A stretch of DNA of 64,000 nucleotides, taken from Toxoplasma gondii ME49. Lineage: Eukaryota > Apicomplexa > Conoidasida > Eucoccidiorida > Sarcocystidae. Under the pieces are notes generated by a model. It searched no databases. It saw only the letters and a program-made list of their open reading frames with translations, and was not told the origin of the DNA. Position numbers and translations under genes: made by a program. Below, in pieces: positions 14,101 through 23,106 of the stretch (positions are counted from its first letter, which is position 1; every line of letters begins with the position of its first letter). Location: positions 3,863,127 through 3,927,126 of the forward strand of contig NC_031478.1 of NCBI RefSeq assembly GCF_000006565.2, written 5' to 3'.

Positions 14101-17100
14101 AGAAGTCGGTGTGTAGAGACGCTGGAGGACACCGGAACGGGAGCCTTTCGTACACTCTCGGTCTCGGTGACGTTTTTCTTTTTCTTCCACTGTTTCCAGA
14201 TGAAGTCATGCGCAAATACACCTCCGTGGTGCGCGACAAAATGCTGAGCGAGACGCTTGCGTACGGCGTTGGGCTGCTTCACTCGGGCCTCTCTGCGGCG
14301 GAGCAACAGCTTGTGCAGCAACTGCATGCAGCAGGAGCGATTCAAGTTGTCGTCGTCGCGGAAGAGTGTGCTTGGGGTCTGCAGATGTACGCCCATCTTG
14401 TCGTCATCGTCGACACAAAAAAATTCACTGAAAACGGGTGAGCACAAGTGATTCTGCGTTTGCTTTAAACTCTCTCTGTGTTCTGTCCTCTCTGTTCTTC
14501 CTCCAGCGAGGCTTCTCGCCTTCTCGTTCCTTCTCCTTGCCTGGCCTTCGTCGCCCGTCTGTCTGCTTGCGCGCCTCCTCCTCTCCGTTTTTCCGTGTCT
14601 CTTCTTCTTTTTCAGCGTCGCTTCTTTCCGCGTTGCGTCCTCTTCTTCTTCTGCGTTTATGTCTCGCCGCTCCTTTTCAGGAACGTTTCCCTCTCCCTTC
14701 TCTCCCCGAAGTTGCTGGGGACGTATGTCTCTTCAACAGGCGGCACCGCCTCGGTTTCGCGGTGCTCCCCTTCCTCCAGAACGGGCGCCCTGCGCGGTGC
14801 CGTGGCGTCCTCCTCTTTTGGACGCGTCCACTCCCGAGACCGGAATCGGCTCTGGAATCGAGTCTGGAATCGGCTCTGGAATCGAGTCTGGAATCGGCTC
14901 TGGAAGCGGCTCTGGAATCGAGTCTGGAATCGAGTCTGGAATCGGCTCTGGAAGCGGCTCTGTGTGTCTTCTCAGGTACGAAGACTACACGGTGGCAGAT
15001 GTGCTGCAGATGCTCGGACATGCGACGCGGCCGTCGATCGACAAGCATGGCTTCGCAGTTCTCTTCTGCCCGTCGTCGAAGCGGGAGTTCTACAAGAAGT
15101 TCGTTTTCGAACCTCTCCCGGTGGAGTCGCAGCTCGAACAAAACCTCGTCGATCACATCAACGCAGAAGTCGTCTTGAAAACCATTGAAAACAAGCAAGA
15201 TGCGGTCGACTGGCTTACGTGGACGTTCCTCTACCGCCGCCTCGCGAAGGTACGGCGCCGCCAACCTCAAGCTTCCTTCCGCCTGCCTCCAGCTTCTCTC
15301 CAGTTCTGCTCCATCCTTTCCCTGGCGTCTGTCCGCACCTCTCACCCTTCGTTGTGTCTCCCTCGCGTTTCGGTCGTCTTCTGGCGGTATCGGGTCTTGC
15401 TCCGCAGATCTACGCAGGTCTGCGCGCGCTTGACTGGCTCAGAGTCGCACCTCTCTCCCGGTAGCGCATGGATCTGTCGAATGCAGCGCGTTCTGCGGCA
15501 GCAGATGCACATCCCCTTTGTTGCCCGGACTCTCGCAACCCCCGCTGAAAAGAAGAACCTCTACTGTTCTTCTTGTGCTTCAGAACCCAAACTACTACGG
15601 TCTGCAGGGCGTCAGCCACCAGCACCTCAGCGACTACCTCTCCGAGCTGGTCGAGTCGAGTGTACATACACTCGAACAGGCGCAGTGCGTCTCTGAGCAG
15701 AACGAAGTCGATCTCCAGCCGCTCAACTTGGGTCTCGTTGCCGCGTTCTACTATGTCAAAGTCAACACGATCGGTAAGGGAGACAGCGAAAGAAACTCGG
15801 CGCATGCAGGGACAGGAGGGATGTCTCCCGTTTGTCTGCTCCGCGCCGGAAGCTCTCGCGAAGGGCGACGTTTAGTCTCACACATGCTTTTTCGGCGACA
15901 GGGGTGTTCAAGGATCCTTCGTGGCGCATCTTCGACTCTCGATCGTCGGACTGCTCCTGCTGGGTCTGCGGTCTCCCCTGCGGTCTGACGCAGTCGTGGT
16001 ATCTAGCCTCTTCTTTAGATCGACTCGCGGGAAGTCGAGCTGAATTCGTTTGTGGTCTTGGTTTGACAATGTACCCTCCGAGAAATACTAGCTTGGCTGT
16101 TTTAAATCCTGAGGATACTGATTGGTTAATTGGAGGACTTGCGGTCCTTGGTATCAGGAGGATCCTTAGTTCTATGAACATCCTGGGTTCGTCGCTCATG
16201 TCGCTGTATCGGGAAATGCAGTTTGCGTTCCTCACGAAAAAAAACACCCATCAGAGCAAAACATTTGAAAAAAGTTCTCAAATTCAGATTGTGCCAAGAC
16301 ACCCTTCTTTCCGTACAAACGTTGGTAGCCCCCACCTCTCTGTCGGTCTGCCTCTTTCTCTTCTGGCGAAGGAGCTGCGTTCTGCATGCGCATGCAAGTG
16401 GTGTGGCTGCCTGGGGTGTGCATACACCTGAGGGTTTCTCCCCGCTAGCTGTCGGCGAATTTCATTGCGCCGCCTTCCTGCGAAACCTTGTGGCCGCTCT
16501 CCCGGTTTCGCGCTCACTTTCGAGGCCTGACTCTGCTCCTGCAGAGGGTCGCAGCTATCCCTCTGGCGCGTTCCACGGTCTGCATGCGTTTGTTTCGCTT
16601 CTGCAGAACTTTTCAATCGTTCGCTGACGCCCACATGCAAGCGTCGAGCGTTGCTGGAGATTCTGGCCGCTTCTTCTGAGTTCAGCACCCTGCCCCTGCG
16701 ACCTGGAGAGGAAGGAACTCTGAAAGGTCTCGCACAACGCCTCGGCGTCCGGCTGCCCGCCAACTCTGAAGATCTCAATAAGCCAAGCACAAAGGCCCTC
16801 ATTCTCCTCTACGTAAGCCAGCAAATGGGAAACGCGGACGTCTCTCTGTCGAGAATGTTCCTACCTACACTCACATACACGGAGGCTTCGGTAGCCACTT
16901 GTCTGCGCATGCTTCTCCACATATATATACATATATATATATATAGATATATATATGTATACATGAGTATATGAGTATACGGAGAAAGTGTGTGTGTGTT
17001 ATTTGCGTATGTGATGAATCTGTTTCTGGCGTTGGACACTGTATGAGGACGCGAAGATTCTTTCGCGTCAGGTTCTCTCTCCTCTCCCGACCTGCGCCGT

Positions 17101-17585
17101 GGCGGCGCCTGCAGAGTTGGTGAAACTTTTGGGATGCAAGTGGAAGATCGGCGACGGCTTCCGCGCCGCCTCACGAGGAAAGAGGCAATCGCGGCAAATC
17201 CTCTGGACCGCGCTGCGTCGTTTTTCCTGTGCAGGCACACTTCAACCGGACGCCGCTGCCGAGCGACTTGATTGCAGACCAGAAGGTTTTGCTGGAGCCT
17301 TCGATTCGGCTGCTGCATGCACTCGTGGATGTGATCTCCTCGAACGGCTGGCTGGTCCCTGCGCTGTCGGCCATGGAAATCTGCCAAGCCGTCGTTCAGG
17401 CGATGACCACCGCGGCACTCGGAGGCGGCAACGCCACCCAGTGCAGTGCGCTCAAGCAACTGCCTCACTTCACAGATGAACTCGTGGAACAAGCCAAAGG
17501 TAAAATTGCGCGCTCTTCGAAAGCCCACAAACTTCCGCACAATTAAAAAGAGAAACGGCGAGATGCTGATATGCGAATAAATGTT

Positions 17586-17619
<34 letters not shown>

Positions 17620-17797
17620 TGTGTGCGTGTGTAAGTATGTATATGATCTCTACTGGTTGTTCCAGAGGCGTTTTTGCAACGGCGAGGGCGCATCCGGATT
17701 TCGATGTGAATTCCTTTTCAAAGGCACAAGACTCGACGCTAGAAAATACCGCTTAGGTATGATAGGAATACAGAGCTGTGATGTTAAGCAGCATAGG

Positions 17798-17828
<31 letters not shown>

Positions 17829-20192
17829 TCTATATGTGTAAATGTGCCTGTATTTGCTGAAAGCTTTTTTGGTGTTGTTGCGTCTCCGTCTGCAGAGATG
17901 GGCGTCGATGACATTTTCGACTTGATGAACATGGACGAGAAGGAAAGAGAGAAACTCCTGAAGCCTCTTACTCCGTCGCAACTCAAGGTACTCTTCTGCA
18001 GACAGCGTCGAGGCTCTTGCCAGGTGTCTGAACAGTCGGTGCGGCGAGGCTCCGTGGACGGATGTCGCTTCTCACATGCAGCCAGTGACTGCTTCCTTGA
18101 TTTTCATGAGCATGGATCGGCGCTCGGCTGTCTCTGCGCCCATGGCAGGCTCCACGCAGTTCTCAGTGCCATGGAGAAAAAGAGCAGTTGCTCAGGCGGG
18201 GAGACAAAGAAAAAGTCTGTCGTTCGTCGACGGGGAGATAAAACTCCCGCAGCTCGCGGACGTTTTCTTCTCTGTGTCAGATGTTGCATGCGTACCTGGA
18301 AGTCGGGAAAGAAGGTCAGGATGGGGAAATGTGCAGCACGGAGTGCGTCTTGGTTTCTCGGTCTGATGGTTTCTTGTTCCTTTCTTTCTCGCGCTGCATC
18401 TTCGCAACTTCTTCGAGCCGCAGTTCTCGTCTCGAAGTGAAAGTTCTCTTTTTGATTAGCCGCGTCGGAGCGTGGATTCCCTCTGCGTTTTCCTCTTTCT
18501 GTGATTCACAATTTTTTGCGACCTCGCCCAACCGCAGACGTTTCGTTCTTCTCGGCTTGCGCCTTCTCTCCTCTGCTCTCCAGAGAGGGCTCCTATGTCT
18601 ACAGTTCTTTCAAAGGGCAGACGACTTCAAATTGGACAAAGAATGTCTCTCGAAAGCTGTTTCATTGGCTTCCTGTCCTCTTTTTCCTCGTCTCCCTTCC
18701 TTCTCGGCCGTGTCTGTCACAGGCGCTTCGTTATCTTTCGTGAAGCGGTGCACTCGCTGTCTTCTTCCTGTTCTCTGGGGGACTGTAGAGACACCGACGC
18801 TTTGTCGTCTCGGGTGCATGCAGCCGGTCTCTGTTTCTCGGTTCACAGTCCTTTTTCCGGCGGAAGTCGGCGACACCCAGAAACGCCTTTCTTCTCACGT
18901 TCGGAGCGTTCCGTTCGCCGCTCGGGTGTGACGTCATTTGCCCGTTTCTTCGCGTTTCAGTGCCGAGAAACTTGATTTCTTTTCCTCTCTCTTGTGCTTC
19001 CACAGAACGAGTTGGACTCGCGTTTCTCCTCTTGATGTAGCTCCGAAAAACGTTTCAGGCTCTCTTGTCTCCTTTCTCGCTGCGTTCTCAGGACGTTGCC
19101 AAAGCGAGCAACAGATATCCTGTTGTCAACGTGGAGTTCCAAGTTTCGAAGAAGGACGACGTGCTACCGAACGAGAATCTGCAGTGTACAGTCACTCTAG
19201 AACGAGACTGCGCGGTACGTACACCTGAGCTGCGGTGACGGCTGTATGTCTCTCACATGCGCGAGGGCGTCTTTGTTTTTCTTCTTTTCGGCCTTCCTCT
19301 GCGTCGAGCTTCGCTCGACTTGCTCTGTTCTTCTCTGCTGTTTTCGCTTCTGTCCACTTTTTCTCGTGTTTTCTGTTCTCTCTTCCGGTGACTGGTGGCT
19401 CTTGCGCGCCGCCCTTTCTGTGCAACTTTTCTGAGTCTTTTTTTGGACGCATGCGGACTTCAGCTGGATCCCGTCGCGAGGATCGGTCAGCGAGAGAATG
19501 CCTTCAAGCTTCGCTTCTCCCTTTCCACCGGGGTGGTGGTGCCTGCTCGTTCTCTCGCCTGTCTCTGCGGGTCGCCCGCGCCTCTCTCTGTCGACAGCTT
19601 TCGTTCCACGAAGCGGCGACTGGCTTATGTTTCTCTAGGTTCGATGTCTGTCGCTTTCGCTTTCCGAGGTGGAGAAGAATTACCCGTTGGGTCTCGCGAA
19701 GCGCCCTCGTGAGCTAGCGGACGTAGAGTGTGCAACTGGAAACGCGGTCAAAGTGTCTCCTAGTCGCTGTCTCTGTGTCTTCTCTGCTTTGCCGACCGCG
19801 CATCTGCGTTCGCGGCACCCACGGAGCTGTCGACAGTGTTCAGGGGCTGCGCGGTCTCTGTGTCTTCAAACCTGAGTTCACCTGTGGAAGATGCGGCAAC
19901 AGACTGTCACTGGATCCCCATTTGTGCGCAGGAGGAGACGTCCGGTGCCGTATACGCGCCGTACTTCCCGCGAGAGAAGGAAGAGCAGTGGTGGCTGGTC
20001 GTTGGAAGAGCTTCCTCGAATTCTCTCGCTGCAATCAAGCGCCTTTCGCTAAATAAGCCGACGACCACAGTCACGCTCTCCTTCGAGGCTCCGGAGACAG
20101 ACGGGAAGCATTCCTACGTGCTCTACCTCATGGGCGACTCCTACGTCGGTGGAGACCAAGAATACAAATTCGACGTTCGCGTGCGGTCCTGA
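3297..20192 (+). CDS. BRR2: BRR2 (SNRNP200-type), U5 snRNP ATP-dependent RNA helicase, 18 exons
   Basis: BRR2 unwinds U4/U6 snRNA during spliceosome activation in the nucleus. Exons: 3297-3542, 4566-4902, 5755-7466, 7915-8503, 8899-9575, 10506-10817, 11112-11402, 11706-11960, 12422-12698, 13312-13590, 14200-14437, 14976-15249, 15584-15773, 16607-16812, 17235-17499, 17896-17987, 19092-19214, 19932-20192. All junctions are GT-AG and keep phase; they give 2,207 residues (human 2,136). Each exon aligns to human BRR2. The N-terminal cassette has APTGAGKT (about 556-563), DEIH (669-672), a SAT motif and [12 protein letters not shown]. The C-terminal cassette is degenerate: PTSGKE near 1406-1411 instead of a GxGKT loop, and DDLH at 1510-1513. 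This matches the known catalytically silent second cassette. Each cassette is followed by a Sec63-type region. Long Glu/Asp runs lie near the start of exon 3. The ATG at 3297 opens the conserved [12 protein letters not shown] segment. Odd points: a mitochondrial-like insert in intron 13 and a minisatellite in intron 11. Confidence 0.96.
4384..4411. repeat. (AT)14 microsatellite in BRR2 intron 1
   Basis: This is a perfect AT dinucleotide run inside the first BRR2 intron. Impure TA-rich and CA-rich sequence flanks it from about 4.2 kb. It makes spurious IYIYIY reading frames on both strands. Confidence 0.95.
5065..5102. repeat. (AT)19 microsatellite in BRR2 intron 2
   Basis: This is the longest perfect AT run in the window and lies in the second BRR2 intron. 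Confidence 0.95.
8718..8755. repeat. GA-rich simple repeat in BRR2 intron 4
   Basis: This is an imperfect GAGAGA run broken by GGCA and ATC. It lies in the intron between BRR2 exons 4 and 5. Confidence 0.8.
10962..11046. repeat. (CATA)n and (AT)11 microsatellites in BRR2 intron 6
   Basis: Tandem CATA units near 10962-10980 are followed by an impure TA stretch. A perfect AT run then occupies 11025-11046, shortly upstream of the exon 7 acceptor at 11110-11111. Confidence 0.9.
11561..11605. repeat. CT-rich simple repeat in BRR2 intron 7
   Basis: This is a long CTCTTT-type pyrimidine run in the intron before exon 8. It produces artefactual Arg/Glu-rich ORFs on the minus strand. Confidence 0.85.
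12719..12743. repeat. (TA)12 microsatellite in BRR2 intron 9
   Basis: This perfect TA run starts 20 bp after the exon 9 donor. Further imperfect TA tracts follow to about 12.82 kb. Confidence 0.95.
13836..13920. repeat. Paired TA microsatellites in BRR2 intron 10
   Basis: A perfect TA run occupies 13836-13858. An imperfect TATATAAATA tract follows at about 13884-13920. Both lie between BRR2 exons 10 and 11. Confidence 0.9.
14842..14961 (+). repeat. 12-bp minisatellite, ten units, at the end of BRR2 intron 11
   Basis: Ten contiguous 12-bp units fill exactly 120 bp. There are three variants: GGAATCGGCTCT, GGAATCGAGTCT and GGAAGCGGCTCT. The array ends 14 bp before the first base of exon 12. 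The unit is a multiple of three and carries no stop, so all three forward frames are open across it. In the exon 12 frame it reads as a Gly/Ser/Ile repeat (GIGSGIES type). I treat it as intronic because exons 11 and 12 join in phase to give conserved BRR2 sequence. Confidence 0.95.
16040..16215 (+). pseudogene. NUMT-like fragment of mitochondrial cox1 in BRR2 intron 13
   Basis: The plus strand encodes a stretch containing GLTMYPP, then [18 protein letters not shown] and ILSSMNILG. This resembles the apicomplexan cytochrome c oxidase subunit I loop that begins LYPP/MYPP and runs on to the conserved ILSS/MSSLNF element. Base composition becomes AT-richer than the flanks at about 16040 and returns near 16215, so the borders are approximate. 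The fragment lacks the rest of cox1 and lies in the 833-bp intron between BRR2 exons 13 and 14. Nuclear insertions of mitochondrial DNA are known to be frequent in Toxoplasma. Assignment to cox1 is from motif recall, not a search. Confidence 0.75.
16919..16957. repeat. Imperfect TA microsatellite in BRR2 intron 14
   Basis: This is an AT-alternating tract interrupted by single C and G bases, in the intron between exons 14 and 15. Confidence 0.85.
17589..17616. repeat. (AT)14 microsatellite in BRR2 intron 15
   Basis: This is a perfect AT run in the intron between exons 15 and 16. A second run lies about 180 bp further on in the same intron. Confidence 0.95.
17799..17825. repeat. (TA)13 microsatellite in BRR2 intron 15
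   Basis: This is a perfect TA run about 70 bp upstream of the exon 16 acceptor. Confidence 0.95.
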
Positions 20193-21085
20193 GGAACCGG
20201 CAAACGGAGGAAAGAGAAAACGTCTGAAGATCTACATACCGAGTCGCGCAAGTCGACAGACAGTGTTGGTTGCCACCGTCGAACGAGAGCTGCGGTCGGG
20301 GGGAAGGTCCATCTCGTATCTGGAGTCCTCTTCAGTAGTGGAGGCACTCGAGAGTGCGTCTGTGCTTGCGCTCGAGTTTTCGTCTGGGGGAGGCTGCGCG
20401 AAGAGGTCAAGCGTTCGCCGCGTCGGTGCCCTGGCCGGCGTCCACACTGCAAGTCGCACTGCCTGGTATTTAGAAGTCAACAGCGCGAGACGCATTGAAA
20501 AACGTTTTCATCCCAAGAAGTTGCGATTTGTCTCGGACGCGACGCGAGGAGGGCGGTGGGCGAGACAGTAACTTTTTTTCGCATTCTTTCGTCGTTGAGA
20601 GAAATCGCCCCGCTTCCTGACAGGTGATTCTCTCTTTTTTGTCGCACCTTCGTGGAACAGGAGGGACGACGGCAGCAACTTTGCTTTATGCAGAAGCGGG
20701 AGGGGAAGCGAACGATCGAGACACCGAGTGGAATAGTTCTTAGTGCTAGACCGCAGTCGAAGCAACTTTGCTTCGCCGGTTGTCAGCAACTGTCGCTTTG
20801 CTCATTTTACTACCGATGATCGTGAAGAGGACTTCAGTCGTACAGGACACAGAACGCCGACTTTTCCACTGGGTTGCACGCGCACTGCAACTCGGCCCCG
20901 TGCAGTTTCGGCACCGGCCAGGGCGGCGCTGTGGTGTAGAGGATCAAACGAAATGGTGCTGCTCTGGATGGATAATGCAATTCTGCAATTATCGTACACG
21001 GCCTCGGCTTCTGGCATGGTCTTCGATATTATATCAGAGGCTAAGACGTCACTGTATTTGCAAAGCAGAAGCGTGAAGAAAACCA

Positions 21086-21349
21086 CATTCCGAATCAATC
21101 CAGCATTTAACCGGAATTTTTCTGAATTTGTCCGGAATTTATCTAGACTTTTTCAGCATTTATCTGAAATTTTGTAAGAAATCAGCCAGACGTGATCCAG
21201 AATTCCTCCGCAAATTGCCCTTACCATATCTACTCTTTTTCAGTCTTTATTCTGAATACATCTACATTTCATCCAGAGCCTGTTTAGACCACATCCAGAA
21301 TTTACCTAGCATGTATTAGGAATCTGTTCAGATGTTTTGCAGAACTTCT
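21086..21349. repeat. Degenerate tandem array with a period of about 11 nt
   Basis: About 24 diverged units can be laid out end to end with a spacing of 11 nt and small drift. The consensus resembles TCCAGAATTTA, and examples include TCCGGAATTTA, CCAGAATTTAC and TCTGAATACAT. The segment is AT-rich against GC-richer flanks. Divergence is high, so this is either an old satellite-like array or sequence held to a helical-pitch periodicity. No coding frame is conserved between units. Confidence 0.7.
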
Positions 21350-21510
21350 CCCCGGCCTCTCTTAGGATCCTTGCCCTGCACAGCGCACAGGCAGTTGATT
21401 TGCGGAGGCGATTCCTCTTGGTTGAGTGGGAGGCTCGAAAGCATTTTCTGGAAAAGACTCTTGTTTTCCTTTGTGGCAACGCTGGAGTGGCACTATTTGC
21501 AATCTTCAAG

Positions 21511-21576
21511 TATACGCCGACGACTTGCCGCTTGAAACAGCAGTGGGCGTTTCAAGCGGCAAGTCGTCGGCGTATC
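21511..21576. repeat. Perfect 27-bp inverted repeat with a 10-nt loop
   Basis: The left arm is 21512-21538 and the right arm 21549-21575. The arms are exact reverse complements, GC-rich, and separated by ten bases. Transcribed from either strand this would fold into a long perfect hairpin. It lies in the convergent intergenic region about 170 bp after the 11-nt array. I see no T-run that would suggest Pol III termination. It could be a small-RNA precursor, a transcript-end structure or a recent foldback duplication. Confidence 0.95.
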
Positions 21577-23106
21577 CGTATTCGCGTGCTACCCCGTCCC
21601 TCTGCAAAGCTTTGAGCCGCTGCTCCCGTCGCGCGTGGATTGTGCTGCTCACGGAGAAGCAAAAGAGAGTGCCAGGTTTTTTCACAGCGAAGCTCGAGTG
21701 TCAAACATTCACAGCAGAGAAAAGTAGAGTGCAGAGAATGCGAGAGCCGAGGCTCTTTTCTTCTCACTGAAGCGTCGCGCTGCCGCTTGGTCATCTTTTG
21801 ACCCTGCGGAAAAGCTGCTGAGGCAACCGCAGAGTTAAGGAAGCCAGCTGTTTCTTGAAAAACGTCTTCGTTGAGACGCAGTCAAGGGAGAAAACGACCT
21901 GGTGAAGTAGCCCTCCTCAGAGAAACTTCTGACCCGTGCCACCTTGACTTTCGTATCCTCTGACTGTTTTGTATTTTCGCATTTCACTTGCGAAAGGTTC
22001 CAACCTCATGGATGCATCGTTCTTTTCAGAAGAGATCACCGCGTCCCCAGCCATGCACATCAAGCAACGCCTTCCTCTTGGCCGGACCCCGCGGGAGTTT
22101 AGCGAAAGAAAGTGAAGTGAGTCACTACACAGGCACTCTGGCGCTCACTCGCGTCCGTTTGGGCGCATCGATAGTCTTGCGGATTCGATAAACAAAAGGC
22201 ATCGGAAAACATGCACAGACGTCCCAGTAGAATACCGAAGAGTTCCGCTGAACACAGGCATTGCAAATCCATGTCAGAGGCATTACAGTGCCTAGGAGAC
22301 TGAACATGACTCCATAAATGAGAGCAGACAACCAAGCTTTGTCCTGAGGGCACCAGAGAGACAACGGCAGTGCCGCGGAAAGTCGAGAAGTCGAGTAAAC
22401 AGTGAAAGTTCTCAACAGCCAGCCAGCAACGGAATGGCCATGTGAGACTTCCGTCTCTTTCTTGAAACCCACTGAAAACAGCCGGCTTGCACAAGGCGAC
22501 TCACAGTCTGGAAGTCGACACCCGAGAGGCTTTGCCACTGTTCTGTACCAGCGACAAAGGGGAAAGCAGCGACAGTGAGGAGGGAGAGCGTGGACAGACT
22601 TGCTCGACCCTCCAGAGGGCTGACGCGAGACTCGACGTTCCATCAGATCGACGGGGACTCCCATGCGTTGACATCGGAGGGGAACATCCCCTTTTCTGTG
22701 CGTTTTGTGTTCGACTCTGACGCTCACGGGCTGTCGGGATGTTCCTCGCAAAGTGTCTCTCCACCTTTTTTCCCGATTTGCTTCACCTCTCCTTGTGGTA
22801 GAGCGGCTGCGTTTCAACGCAGTGCAGCTCAAGCTTGTGTGCGACCATTTTGATCAAATGCGGTTCATCGGTGCGAATATTTCGTTGCGACGTCGACACA
22901 AACGACTCACAAACCTTCTGTTTTGGATGCGATTGCTTTACCACCACAAAAACGGCTAGAAACGGCATTCAGGAACGCTTCCACCACCTCCCTTCTCCTG
23001 TTCACGTCCACTGTTCTATCCTTGGTCTTTTTTCCATTCGGCTGCCCCTGCTCCATCACTTTTCCATCTGTTGTTTCCGCAGGCACATGGCGTCTGTTCT
23101 CAGTCG

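Larger units (their letters stand above)
20193..23106. other. Convergent intergenic region between BRR2 and the RAP gene
   Basis: The BRR2 stop codon on the plus strand and the RAP-protein stop codon on the minus strand face each other across 2.9 kb. It must contain both 3' UTRs and polyadenylation sites. I see no supportable gene: the ORFs are short, lack motifs and occur on both strands. It does contain a degenerate 11-nt periodic array and a perfect inverted repeat, listed separately. Confidence 0.7.
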
